From positions 62,001 through 126,000 of the forward strand of contig JAKVAZ010000008.1 of the NCBI GenBank assembly GCA_022447225.1: a stretch of 64,000 nt of DNA. Reading direction: 5' to 3'. The DNA is from Fuerstiella sp. (GTDB taxonomy: Bacteria > Planctomycetota > Planctomycetia > Planctomycetales > Planctomycetaceae). A model generated the notes under the pieces. The model ran no database searches and was not told the origin of the DNA. It was given only the letters and a program-made list of their open reading frames with translations. Of this stretch, positions 18,126 through 27,608 are shown in pieces. Made by a program: the position numbers and the translations under genes. Position 1 is the first letter of the stretch; every line of letters begins with the position of its first letter.

Positions 18126-19841
18126 TCAGAACAGGAAAAATTTCTGCGAGAGTGGCAACTGTTCGGCAGGTGCACAACTAAGTACCTCACCGTCAACCGT
18201 CACCTGGTAAGTTTCCGGATCAACCGTAATTTCAGGAGTCATGTCGTTTCGTTTCATGTCCTTCTTTCCGATCGACCGGCAGTTACTTACCGGTTTGATC
18301 ATTTTCGCCAGTCCGTAGCCCTCGGTCGTTCTTTGGTCAACGGCCGCCTGACTCACAAACGCGATCGAAATTGGACTGGCAGCTCGCCCGAAACTTCCAA
18401 ACATTGGTCGCATGAAAACCGGTTGAGGCGTGGGAATCGATGCATTGGGGTCACCCATCTGCGACCAGGCGATAATCCCTCCCTTAATTACCATTTCCGG
18501 CTTTGCTCCGAAATAAGCCGGATTCCATAGAGTCAGGTCAGCCAGTTTCCCCAATTCCACAGATCCAATGTGTTGACTCATTCCGTGGGCAATCGCCGGA
18601 TTGATTGTGTATTTGGCGATATATCGTTTGATCCTTTCGTTGTCATTGTCCCCGGTTTCTTCCGGCAGACGTCCGCGCTGTTTTCGCATCTTGTCCGCGG
18701 TTTGCCATGTACGTGTGATGACTTCACCCACGCGTCCCATCGCCTGAGAATCTGACCCCATAATACTAATGGCCCCCATGTCGTGGAGAATGTCCTCAGC
18801 AGCTATGGTTTCGCCCCGAATCCGGCTTTCCGCAAACGCCACATCCTCCGGTAGATTTTTGTCCAGATGGTGGCAGACCATCAGCATATCCAGATGTTCA
18901 TCGACTGTATTGACAGTAAACGGTCGAGTGGGATTGGTTGAGCTGGGCAGGATATTTGCTTCCCCGCAGACACGAAGAATGTCGGGGGCATGACCACCAC
19001 CAGCTCCTTCGGAGTGATAGGTGTGGATCGTGCGTCCCTTGAGTGCTGCAATCGACCGTTCCACAAATCCGGATTCATTCAGTGTGTCTGTATGAATGCA
19101 GACCTGCACATCGTACTCTTCCGCCACATTCAGACAGCAGTCGATTGCCGCGGGCGTCGTCCCCCAGTCTTCGTGAAGTTTCAGTCCGACTGCGCCACCG
19201 ATAATCTGTTCGGGTATCCCCTGGGGCTTTGCCGTATTCCCCTTACCCAGAAAAGCAAAATTCAGGGGAAGATCATCCGTTGCCTGCAGCATCATCCGAA
19301 TGTGGTTGGACCCGGGCGTGCAGGTCGTCGCGCAGGTGCCTGTGGCAGGTCCGGTTCCGCCGCCAAGCATCGTGGTGATTCCACTGGCAACTGCCTCGTG
19401 AGCCTGTTGCGGACAGATGTAATGAATGTGAGTATCCAGACCACCAGCCGTCAATACCTTTCCCTCACCGGCAATCGCTTCTGTTGTGACCCCTACAATC
19501 ATGCCTGGAGTGACGTCCGCCATCACATCGGGGTTTCCCGCTTTCCCAATCCCCACGATCCGACCATCTTTGATACCGACATCAGCTTTGACGATACCCG
19601 TATAATCGACAATCAGCGCGTTGGTAATCACCACGTCCAGAGCATCCTGCTGTCCGATCCCCGCTGCCTGTCCCATCCCTTCCCTAAGAACTTTGCCTCC
19701 TCCAAATTTGCATTCATCACCGTAAACGGCAAAGTCCTTTTCAACTTCCAAAATGAGTGACGTATCACCGAGACGAACCCGGTCACCTACAGTGGGTCCG
19801 TAGATTTCCGCGTAATTTGATCGGGTAATGCGGTAAGCCAT
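18126..19841 (-). CDS. ureC: Urease alpha subunit (catalytic)
   Basis: Cytoplasmic nickel enzyme that hydrolyses urea to ammonia and carbamate. At 571 aa it has the standard length. Active-site residues are all present: His138 and His140 (LDTHIHY), Lys221 to be carbamylated (GLKLHEDWG), His223, His250 (CIHTDT), His276 ([15 protein letters not shown]) and Asp364 (GSDSQAMGR). The mobile flap MVCHHLD holds Cys323 and His324. ATG 19841 lies 51 bp after ureAB, so ureD-ureAB-ureC form one minus-strand operon. The protein ends KFFLF, the common UreC C-terminus. Confidence 0.98.
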   Translation of the reverse strand: MAYRITRSNYAEIYGPTVGDRVRLGDTSLILEVEKDFAVYGDECKFGGGKVLREGMGQAAGIGQQDALDVVITNALIVDYTGIVKADVGIKDGRIVGIGKAGNPDVMADVTPGMIVGVTTEAIAGEGKVLTAGGLDTHIHYICPQQAHEAVASGITTMLGGGTGPATGTCATTCTPGSNHIRMMLQATDDLPLNFAFLGKGNTAKPQGIPEQIIGGAVGLKLHEDWGTTPAAIDCCLNVAEEYDVQVCIHTDTLNESGFVERSIAALKGRTIHTYHSEGAGGGHAPDILRVCGEANILPSSTNPTRPFTVNTVDEHLDMLMVCHHLDKNLPEDVAFAESRIRGETIAAEDILHDMGAISIMGSDSQAMGRVGEVITRTWQTADKMRKQRGRLPEETGDNDNERIKRYIAKYTINPAIAHGMSQHIGSVELGKLADLTLWNPAYFGAKPEMVIKGGIIAWSQMGDPNASIPTPQPVFMRPMFGSFGRAASPISIAFVSQAAVDQRTTEGYGLAKMIKPVSNCRSIGKKDMKRNDMTPEITVDPETYQVTVDGEVLSCAPAEQLPLSQKFFLF

Positions 19842-19892
19842 CTGTTTTTGTCCTTCAAATTACACCGATGCCCGGTGTCCGGCCGGAGACAG

Positions 19893-20651
19893 TTATGTGG
19901 TTGCAAAATTCTGTGAATTAACGTTTTCCAGCGTCACCTGTTTTCCTTCAGCAGACACTTTTCCGTCGGCGAGATTGTTACCACCACGAATCACCCGATC
20001 GCCACCAATTGACACCAGTGTCACGGTCTTTGTATCACCCGGTTCAAAGCGAACCGCAGTTCCGGCAGGAATGTCAAGTCGTTTCCCGTAAGCAGCACCC
20101 CGATCAAATTCCAACGAGCTGTTTGTTTCAACAAAGTGGTAATGACTGCCCACCTGAACCGGACGATCACCATGATTAGTGACTGCAACTTCGACACACT
20201 CTCGTCCTTCATTCAGAACCAGGTCCCCGTCAGCCACCAGAACCTCTCCCGCTGTCACGCTCTCATCAGCGTGATCTGTATCGAAGACAGACAGGTCCGG
20301 TACGGGAAGAAAACTGCCGTACAAGGCCAATTCCAGGTCACCGTGTTCCGATGCAACGGGTGAGTGGACCGTCACCAGCTTCGTGCCGTCAGGAAATGTT
20401 CCTTCAACCTGAACTTCGTGAAGCAGGTCCGGAACACCGGCCTGAACCTGACATCGTCCCAGAAAGTGCCGCCCGAGATCCATGAGTTCGGCCACTGAAC
20501 GTCCTTCACGGATAAACTCAAGGATCTGAGATGCAATCAGTCCCACGGCTTCGGGAAGGTTGAGACGCACCCCCCGAGCCAGACGTTTTTGCGCAAGAAA
20601 ACCGACGTTGTGCAGCATCAATTTCTCAATTTCACGTGGAGACAGGTGCAT
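19893..20651 (-). CDS. ureAB: Fused urease gamma-beta subunit
   Basis: One 252-aa polypeptide joins the gamma subunit (about 1-100: [59 protein letters not shown]) and the beta subunit (about 132-252: [51 protein letters not shown]). Separate genes are usual; fusion is known in Helicobacter, where the combined gene is called ureA. Between the two halves a 30-residue linker ([14 protein letters not shown]) is present. GGAGGA at 20656-20661 fixes ATG 20651; the longer frame from 20693 would overlap ureD. The fused chain should assemble with UreC in an (AB-C) trimer or higher oligomer. Confidence 0.95.
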   Translation of the reverse strand: MHLSPREIEKLMLHNVGFLAQKRLARGVRLNLPEAVGLIASQILEFIREGRSVAELMDLGRHFLGRCQVQAGVPDLLHEVQVEGTFPDGTKLVTVHSPVASEHGDLELALYGSFLPVPDLSVFDTDHADESVTAGEVLVADGDLVLNEGRECVEVAVTNHGDRPVQVGSHYHFVETNSSLEFDRGAAYGKRLDIPAGTAVRFEPGDTKTVTLVSIGGDRVIRGGNNLADGKVSAEGKQVTLENVNSQNFATT

Positions 20652-20655
20652 ATGT

Positions 20656-20661
20656 TCCTCC
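20656..20661 (-). promoter_or_regulatory. Shine-Dalgarno fixing the ureAB start
   Basis: GGAGGA on the minus strand, 4 nt before ATG 20651, within the 13-bp gap and start area after ureD. It rules against the in-frame upstream start at 20693. Confidence 0.7.
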
Positions 20662-20664
20662 GCT

Positions 20665-21525
20665 TTACCACTTTCTGTTCCAGGGTGACTCACCCAGGAT
20701 TGGTGTTAAAAACTCCAACCGACTTTTCAGTCGACGGGCGACCTGCTCGGTTGTTCGTCCGGCAATCCGCCAGATGGCCCCGTCTTTCAGCGAGCTGACG
20801 GAATCCACTACTTCATCCACCGGACGGATTTCCTGATTTCCAACTTCCTCCAGCAGCGATACAACGGCCTCCTGCGTCTGAGGGCCACACATCACCATCA
20901 TAGCAAAACAGTGAAACGGACCCATCCGGAACGGACTGTCGAGCGGTCCGTCGTCGGGATCAAGCAGAAGAGAATCCGTCAGATAACGTTCACCGGCACG
21001 GTAAAGATCGAGCCGTGTGCGGTACCGTGAAAAGGCCCAGCACTCTCCTCGTGCACGACGTCCACTCGTCAGCCAGTCCACATAGACCAGCGTTGCATCC
21101 GGATGAAGCCGGATGATCTGTTTCTGACTGTAACGAGCTCCGCGAAAGCAGGTGACAGGATCGGGAGCCACAACCATCAACCCATCCCTGCCAACCGTGG
21201 CACCAAGGATCTGAGTACAGTCGGCGTCTGTGTCACTCCGATACACCTTCGTGGACGACTGGGTTGCCAAAACAGCCCTGGCTCCCGGCCCGACCCCCAC
21301 CTGCATTTCAATTCGGTCGCCGGCAACAAGGCCTCCTCCAAATGTAGTGGCAAACCCCCAGGCAGCGGAGACAGAACGACGCGGAACAAGCCATTTCAGC
21401 GGGTTATAGGCTTCTGCCCGAGTGACTACAGTCCTGCCTGCTACCGAGCTGAATTCAAGGATTCCATATCCGTGGCGAATCGATTGAGGCGAAGCTGTCG
21501 TCACTGCTATATCCCCACGGTTCAA
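20665..21525 (-). CDS. ureD: Urease accessory protein UreD/UreH
   Basis: UreD (286 aa) binds apo-urease and, with UreF and UreG, forms the maturation complex that channels nickel and CO2 to the active site. Family features seen are [20 protein letters not shown] near the first third, [11 protein letters not shown], and [18 protein letters not shown] (usual PxPxxxFxxAxxxQ), with [14 protein letters not shown] (W.SGR pattern). The stop is 13 bp before ureAB, so the two are co-transcribed. A 228-bp gap separates it from urtE, where an independent promoter may lie, although I could not identify one. Confidence 0.93.
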   Translation of the reverse strand: MNRGDIAVTTASPQSIRHGYGILEFSSVAGRTVVTRAEAYNPLKWLVPRRSVSAAWGFATTFGGGLVAGDRIEMQVGVGPGARAVLATQSSTKVYRSDTDADCTQILGATVGRDGLMVVAPDPVTCFRGARYSQKQIIRLHPDATLVYVDWLTSGRRARGECWAFSRYRTRLDLYRAGERYLTDSLLLDPDDGPLDSPFRMGPFHCFAMMVMCGPQTQEAVVSLLEEVGNQEIRPVDEVVDSVSSLKDGAIWRIAGRTTEQVARRLKSRLEFLTPILGESPWNRKW

Positions 21526-21753
21526 CCCGGTCCCGGTGTCACCAGAAGCCGGTTACAGTGGACTGAACTGTTAAAAAAGTGTCATGCGACTGGGTAAGCT
21601 GACTATCCAGACTGATTGTTTTACTTCACAGTCCTGAACCGGCATCCTCGGGCAACAGTCTGGAACGCCCCGTTTGCGAAACCGAAGAGCAGCTTCCACA
21701 TCTCAAGAAAATCATCAGGATGAATCGCGATCGATTCAGTGGATAAATTTAAC

Positions 21754-22449
21754 TCAGACGCTCAGGTGCTTGTGGATGAGTTCCGAACTTAGATCCTCAG
21801 TAACCCCGTCTGCCACAACTCGTCCGCGATTCATAATGTAAAAATCCTGGCCAAATTCACGAACAAAATCCACATACTGCTCGACCAGCACGACCGTCAT
21901 TTGTCGTTCTTCAACCAACGTTCGCAGTACACGCCCGATCTGCTGGATGACGTTTGGCTGAATGCCCTCTGTCGGTTCATCCAGCAACAGAACTGACGGA
22001 TCTCCGGCAAGCGCTCGACCAATGGCCAGCTGCTGCTGTTGTCCACCGGACAGATCTCCTCCCATGCGTCGTCCCATTTCCTTTAAAACGGGGAACAAAT
22101 CGTAGATCTCAGCGGGAACCGATCGAGTCCTGTCGCGTCTGGCCTGCAGCCCGACTTTTAGATTTTCTTCAACAGTCAGTCGGGGAAAAATCTGGCGCCC
22201 CTGCGGAACGAGTGCCAGGCCCTGTCTGGCGCGTCGATGAGGAACGAAACCGGTGATATCGGTTTCGCCGAGCCGAATGATTCCGGAATTCGGTTGAAGG
22301 TGTCCCATAATGTTTCGAATCAGCGTGGTCTTACCAACTCCATTGCGTCCCATGACACACGTCATCCGCCCCGGCGGCATCTGCATGGAAATGCCTCGCA
22401 GGGTTCCGATCGTCCCGTAACTAAAGAGCAGGTTGTCAATGGTAAGCAT
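21754..22449 (-). CDS. urtE: Urea ABC transporter ATPase UrtE
   Basis: One of the two nucleotide-binding subunits of the high-affinity urea importer, 231 aa, cytoplasmic face of the inner membrane. Walker A is GRNGVGKTT (about 34-42), Q-loop VPQGRQIFP, signature LSGGQQQQLAIGRAL, Walker B LLLDEPTEGIQP and switch VEQY. The GRNGVGKTT and EGIQP forms are typical of UrtE and separate it from LivF. It is the last urt gene, 106 bp after the urtC-urtD fusion. ATG 22449 is the evident start. Confidence 0.95.
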   Translation of the reverse strand: MLTIDNLLFSYGTIGTLRGISMQMPPGRMTCVMGRNGVGKTTLIRNIMGHLQPNSGIIRLGETDITGFVPHRRARQGLALVPQGRQIFPRLTVEENLKVGLQARRDRTRSVPAEIYDLFPVLKEMGRRMGGDLSGGQQQQLAIGRALAGDPSVLLLDEPTEGIQPNVIQQIGRVLRTLVEERQMTVVLVEQYVDFVREFGQDFYIMNRGRVVADGVTEDLSSELIHKHLSV

Positions 22450-22555
22450 AATTCCAAATCAGCGTGGCTGCGTGCACAGTCAGGATTGTTTGAGACATCC
22501 GACTCGATGGACCTGAGTTAATTAATGGTATGGGCCATTCGCCCGATGTCGCGGT

Positions 22556-25459
22556 CTATCGTCCCAGATAGGCTTCTATAACCGCCGGATCCTTCTCAAT
22601 GGCCTGCATCTCCCCCTGAGCCATCACGCTTCCTTCATTCAGAACCGTCACACTGCTGTTCAGGAGACGCACAAATTCCATGTCATGTTCGATGACGATC
22701 ACACTGTGTTCTGCCTTCAGTTCCAGCAGAAGTTCGGCCGTCAGAATTGTCTCTTCATCAGTCAATCCCGCGGCGGGCTCATCAACAAGCAGCAAACGCG
22801 GATCAGAAAGAATGAGCATGCTGATCTCCAGCCACTGCCGCTGACCATGACTGAGATGTCGCACATCCTTTTCAGCGTGTTCCAGCAATTTAACACGAGC
22901 AAGGATTTCTTCGATCTTCAAACGTTCGGCTGCCGAAGGCCGGATTCCCACGTTGTTAACGAGTCGATGTCGACCTGGTATCGCCAGTTCCATGTTTCCA
23001 TAGACGGTAAGACTGTCAAACACCGTGGGGGTTTGAAATTTTCGACCGACACCAAGTCGAGCAATATCAGCCTCCGTCAACCCGGTGATTTGATGCCCGC
23101 CTAAGTGGACCTGGCCTTCGGTCACAGGAGTTTTTCCGCTGATCACATCGCATAACGTCGTTTTGCCGGCACCATTCGGACCGATAATGACATTTAAGTC
23201 ATAATATCCTGCTGAAAATTCGGCCACATCAAGAGCTTTGAATCCGTCAAAAACAACTTTGACCCCCCGGACTTCAAGAAGAGAGTTGTCGAGCGTACTT
23301 TTCGATGGTCCAATTTTTTGCTTAGCCACGATTCTGGCGAGCTGACTGGCCCGGTCCTGTACCGCAGATGCATCAGGCAATGCTTCGTCTGTTTGATCCT
23401 CTGCGGCATCTGCGGCGACTGTCGTTCGGACAGCCTGCCGACTTAAAAATCTATGGAAATAAAACAACGCTGCAGCAGACCACAAGGTCAGCACGGGCAG
23501 ATGTGGGACTGTTGATACCAGCTCACTGACACGTGTAAAACCGGTGGTGCCCCAGTCAGCAATCCCACTTCGCAGCGTGCCAACGAAAAACAACCAGCCG
23601 ACAGCAGTCACGGACAGCCCAATACTGATCGGAAGCGTTCTCTTTAAAATCATGCTTCCCCACACACGCCCGGTAATCAGCCCCAGGCCCGCCAAAACCT
23701 GAAGCAAGGCACTGACTGCAGTAAGCATCAGGATCAGGCCCACCACAACCGATGATCCGTTGCGCTGAGCCATCAGACCGTCATCCCAGGGCCTGGCATA
23801 CTCCCCAAGCCCCCAGGCAGCGGAAAAACCAAATGTGACCGCAAGAATTCCGACAACAGCCAGTCGCACATCGATGCGGTCCTGTTGTGCTTCCGTAGAG
23901 TTAATCACCCCGGTGGAAGACCGTACTGTCTTTTGAGATATCGCCAGTGAGACCCACGATTGCCAGATGCCCATCAGGCCTCCGGGCAGGTACAGCGTGA
24001 CCAGAATAAACAACAATCCAAGAACAATGGGCCACGCGTCTGGTGAATGACTGGTGAGCAGGGAATAAAGGTAGCTGACCACCAGTGCTCCAAAGATCGG
24101 ACCGGACAACGTTGCCCGTCCACCCACTGCCACAAAGATCACAACCGCAATCGACTCCTTAGGTTCGAGATTAGTCGGTGTGAATATTTTCATCTGCGGG
24201 GCGTAAAGCATCCCGCCAAGTCCTGCAATCGCACCGGATATCCCAAAGACCAGCATTTTGAAGACGTAAGGGCGGTAGCCAGAGAATCGGAGGCGACTTT
24301 CGTTATCGCGAACTGCGATCAGGACACGACCAATTCTCGATTTCATCAACAGCTGACAGAGTAAGAAGACGGCCACAAGGACAATGACGGTCAGTAAATA
24401 GAGAGCCAATTTGACGTTTTTATTATTCAGATCGTAGCCCGCAATTTTCACTTCGGCGATGTCACTGAGGCGTTGCTGTTCGGCAACTGTCAGTTCCTCA
24501 AAGACCGCTAGAACCTTCCAGACATGGATCGATCTTGCGAGACGTATCATCATCGCACTGTTGCTGCCACGAACCTCAATGGGAACGGCATCCACATTGA
24601 CAGCGGGAGGTGAGGCAAAATTCCGGGTAAGCAGTTGTCGTTTCTTTTCGACCTGTTCAATATAGGCTTGGCTGATCTCCATCGCTTTTTTCTCAACCGC
24701 TTCACGTACTGCAGCAGCTTCGAGATTTGCCTCCGCGAGTTTCTGCGGCGCGATCGTAATGGATATGTTCTCGCGGGAATCCAGAATAATACGATCGAAT
24801 CGGGTGAGACCGTTCGTGCCTCCCAGTTTCATATTGTTCATGCAGACGACGAGCCAGAATGCCAGCACGATGGCTTGTGTCAACACAGCGAAAAACACGC
24901 CTCGTACGCGGCTGCGGAACACAAAAAAACCAATCACAGCAGCAACGACACCAGGGATCACAATTCCCAGAATAAGAGTGGTCCAAATATTCCAGAACGG
25001 TTTCCAAAAGAACGGCACGGTCCACTGATCCTGACTTTCCCCAACTCCACCAGGATACACAACAAACAGACACGCCGGAATCTTACCCCAGTTGACGGCA
25101 TCGATGACCCCTTCCGGACCGCCGTGATGAGCACAAAACATGCCCATTGCGTAACCGCCCAGGGAAAAGAACAGGAACTGGCAGAGGCACAACATGCCAC
25201 CGTAGCCCCAGACAAGATCCAGGCTTAATGCTGCAATCGCAAAGCACAGGTAACGTCCCAGCTGATTGACGGTTTCAATACTGACCGCACCACTCGCATG
25301 CAGCGCGGGAATCCCCACCAGTCCAATCAGCAGGAGTGTCCAGAACATACACGTGCGGCTGTACCACTGGATAGCGCTCAGCGGCACCCGTCCATGACGC
25401 AGGCCCAGGTCAGCTAAAGTATCCGTTGCTCTGCTAAAGTGATCGAGCAAATTATGCAT
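22556..25459 (-). CDS. urtC-urtD: Fused urea ABC permease UrtC and ATPase UrtD
   Basis: A single 967-aa protein. Residues about 30-520 are a LivM/UrtC-type permease (GRYLCFAIAALSLDLVWGYGG, VFFAVLTQAIVLAF, KIFTPTNLEPKESIAVVIFVAVGGRATLSGP). They are interrupted near 235-345 by a soluble insertion, partly coiled coil (EKKAMEISQAYIEQVEKKRQ), between membrane segments. Residues about 535-690 add four extra hydrophobic segments with no recognised family. Residues about 710-967 are UrtD: Walker A GPNGAGKTT (about 759), signature LSHGQRQ (about 867), Walker B LLLVDEP (about 886) and IEHDMEFV. In most bacteria urtC and urtD are separate genes. Frame is continuous, with no stop or frameshift visible. 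It overlaps urtB by 8 bp. Confidence 0.93.
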   Translation of the reverse strand: MHNLLDHFSRATDTLADLGLRHGRVPLSAIQWYSRTCMFWTLLLIGLVGIPALHASGAVSIETVNQLGRYLCFAIAALSLDLVWGYGGMLCLCQFLFFSLGGYAMGMFCAHHGGPEGVIDAVNWGKIPACLFVVYPGGVGESQDQWTVPFFWKPFWNIWTTLILGIVIPGVVAAVIGFFVFRSRVRGVFFAVLTQAIVLAFWLVVCMNNMKLGGTNGLTRFDRIILDSRENISITIAPQKLAEANLEAAAVREAVEKKAMEISQAYIEQVEKKRQLLTRNFASPPAVNVDAVPIEVRGSNSAMMIRLARSIHVWKVLAVFEELTVAEQQRLSDIAEVKIAGYDLNNKNVKLALYLLTVIVLVAVFLLCQLLMKSRIGRVLIAVRDNESRLRFSGYRPYVFKMLVFGISGAIAGLGGMLYAPQMKIFTPTNLEPKESIAVVIFVAVGGRATLSGPIFGALVVSYLYSLLTSHSPDAWPIVLGLLFILVTLYLPGGLMGIWQSWVSLAISQKTVRSSTGVINSTEAQQDRIDVRLAVVGILAVTFGFSAAWGLGEYARPWDDGLMAQRNGSSVVVGLILMLTAVSALLQVLAGLGLITGRVWGSMILKRTLPISIGLSVTAVGWLFFVGTLRSGIADWGTTGFTRVSELVSTVPHLPVLTLWSAAALFYFHRFLSRQAVRTTVAADAAEDQTDEALPDASAVQDRASQLARIVAKQKIGPSKSTLDNSLLEVRGVKVVFDGFKALDVAEFSAGYYDLNVIIGPNGAGKTTLCDVISGKTPVTEGQVHLGGHQITGLTEADIARLGVGRKFQTPTVFDSLTVYGNMELAIPGRHRLVNNVGIRPSAAERLKIEEILARVKLLEHAEKDVRHLSHGQRQWLEISMLILSDPRLLLVDEPAAGLTDEETILTAELLLELKAEHSVIVIEHDMEFVRLLNSSVTVLNEGSVMAQGEMQAIEKDPAVIEAYLGR

Positions 25460-27413
25460 CAGCCAGACGTCCTCGTGGTGGAAACAGCCCGAGAGGTCGC
25501 CACTGAATGAACAACACTACGCACGACAGGATAAGAACTTTTGCCCAGATCGCTCGAATTGGCTCTGTCAGCATGGCATCAACGGCCGTTACGAACGATC
25601 CCTCCCCAAACCATTCCACCAGATGACTGCCAGACCACGACAAAAAGATACTGACACACCCAATACAGTAAAATGTCGCGGCAGCACGAATGCCAGGAGT
25701 CACTGACGGACTGAATACGGGTGTGATCGGACCGGAAACCGGAATGAGCGACATCATTCCGAGTTTTCTGTCGATGCGAAAGGATCCTGCGACGCCGAGA
25801 GCCCACGACGTAACGACAATCACCAGTCCCATTGTCATCAACCCCTCTCCAAAGTTGAGAGGTTCGAGAATCTTGTTCAATGAGCCAATGCCGAGGCCGG
25901 CAAACACGGCACCAGCAAGTTTTCCGACTCCACCGGTCACAACAACCAAAAAGGAATCGACAATATGATTCTGCCCCATATCGGGCGTCACCCCCCCAAC
26001 GGTTGTCCAGGCAAATCCCGCGATTCCGGCGAGACCTGACCCGACGGCAAATGTTAGCCCGTCAATCAGGCGAGTATTCACTCCATGGCCTGATGCCGTC
26101 TCACGGCCCTGAACAGTAGCCCGAATCAGCAACCCCGCCCGGGTATACCGAAAAAGAGCATGAACGGATAACACACAAAACCCGCAGAGAACCAGAATGA
26201 AAGCTCTGTTACGAGGTATGATCAGGTCCTGAAGCACTTCAAAACTGCCCACCAGCATAGAGGGACTGTTTACTCCAATGTTGTCCCCGTACTTTACACG
26301 TACGCACTGGATCAGCAGCAGACTGATACCCCAGGTTGCCAGAAGCGAATCCAGCGGACGGCCATACAGATGCCGTACGACCAGTCGTTCCATCAGAAAG
26401 CCGACAACAGCAGCTGCCAGGAACGACACCGGGAACGCAACAATATAGTAAAGATTGGTCGGAGTTTCCGGTGTATGACCGAACAGCAGCTGCATTTCGT
26501 ACGTCGCGTACGCACCGACCATCATCAGTTCCCCGTGGGCCATATTAATCACGCCCATCTGTCCGAAGATGATCGACAGGCCAAGGGCCATAAGAATCAG
26601 GATTGAACCCAGCGAGAGACCATTGAATATGTTCTGAAGCAACCGGACTTTCTTTTGATAATTTTCAATCGTCTCAAGAGCTCCCCGGCAGGCTACATGC
26701 ATTTGAGACTCTTTTTCGTTGTTCAGAATATCATTGAGCGCCGGAATTGCTCTGGCTACACACAAATCTCCAATCTCATTGATCGCGATAAGACGGTCGT
26801 CTGTTGTTTGGTCCTGAATATTGCCGGAAATGCGGATCAGCAGCGCACTTTCACGCGCCTTGCGTATCACTTTTTCCGGCGCATCAGAGTTCATCAGTTC
26901 GTTCAGTGAGTCCAGGAATTTCGGGTCTCGACTATCCCCAAACCGCTGAATGGCTGCGAGCCGTTTTTCGACGTCCGGCATCCAGACTTCAAGTTGCCGA
27001 ATGACATCGGCAACAGCCCTGCGTTCTGATCGACCGGAGGGAGCCACGTCGCGTAACTCGGAAACATCCACTCTAACCGGTTGACCGTCAACTTTGAGAG
27101 GATCAAGCGTCAGTGGATCCAGAATCAGGGCAGGACTCTGGTTCAAATCCGTGCAGACAACTATTTGCGTGTTCCAAAGAAATACGGCGCCCTGGCTGTA
27201 ATGTTCAAGGAACGGCACCATTCGCGGCTCTCGCGATGCAGCCAAGATAGCCAGCGCCTGTTGACGACTCTCTTCGTTCGAGCTGGCCAGCAACGCTAAC
27301 GATTCACGCGTGTGACCGCCAGGTGGACTCCAGCCACAAGCGGGTGCAGAGCAGAAAAGCAAAGCGAAAACTGTCAGCACCCGGCCAGAGCAAAAGAGTC
27401 CGGATGCGTCCAT
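25452..27413 (-). CDS. urtB: Urea ABC transporter permease UrtB with N-terminal domain and insertion
   Basis: A LivH-type permease, 653 aa from ATG 27413 (an in-frame GTG-like start at 27461 adds 16 residues). A signal sequence (about 5-28) leads a periplasmic alpha-helical domain (about 30-265, HEAT-like repeats such as RLIAINEIGDLCVARAIPALND), which is known in other UrtB proteins. The membrane domain begins LLQNIFNGLSLGSILILMALGLSIIFGQMGVINMAHGEL. Near the C-terminus an extra segment of about 85 residues with one more hydrophobic stretch (FYCIGCVSIFLSW) sits before the final KVLILSCVVLFIQWRPLGLFP helix. That insertion is unusual. The stop overlaps the urtC-urtD start by 8 bp, giving coupled translation. 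Confidence 0.9.
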   Translation of the reverse strand: MDASGLFCSGRVLTVFALLFCSAPACGWSPPGGHTRESLALLASSNEESRQQALAILAASREPRMVPFLEHYSQGAVFLWNTQIVVCTDLNQSPALILDPLTLDPLKVDGQPVRVDVSELRDVAPSGRSERRAVADVIRQLEVWMPDVEKRLAAIQRFGDSRDPKFLDSLNELMNSDAPEKVIRKARESALLIRISGNIQDQTTDDRLIAINEIGDLCVARAIPALNDILNNEKESQMHVACRGALETIENYQKKVRLLQNIFNGLSLGSILILMALGLSIIFGQMGVINMAHGELMMVGAYATYEMQLLFGHTPETPTNLYYIVAFPVSFLAAAVVGFLMERLVVRHLYGRPLDSLLATWGISLLLIQCVRVKYGDNIGVNSPSMLVGSFEVLQDLIIPRNRAFILVLCGFCVLSVHALFRYTRAGLLIRATVQGRETASGHGVNTRLIDGLTFAVGSGLAGIAGFAWTTVGGVTPDMGQNHIVDSFLVVVTGGVGKLAGAVFAGLGIGSLNKILEPLNFGEGLMTMGLVIVVTSWALGVAGSFRIDRKLGMMSLIPVSGPITPVFSPSVTPGIRAAATFYCIGCVSIFLSWSGSHLVEWFGEGSFVTAVDAMLTEPIRAIWAKVLILSCVVLFIQWRPLGLFPPRGRLADA

Positions 27414-27608
27414 TATTGAACAACTTTCTGTCACCGACGCAACAAGAGCAGGCGAGGCCAACGGATCACGTCACGGAGACAGATCAAAGCAGTCAGAAGC
27501 GCCTTTTTTTTAACTGTCTGGTCAGTCAATTTCCACCGAGCACACGACGCTCGGCAAAAACTGACTGAACCAGAGAAATTCAACATAACGGGTGTCGTAC
27601 TGGCCCAC

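Noticed and set aside
27462-27608. Missing C-terminal UrtA segment in the gap before urtB
   Set aside because: I found no continuation of UrtA here. The segment is present upstream, at the N-terminus, which supports permutation.
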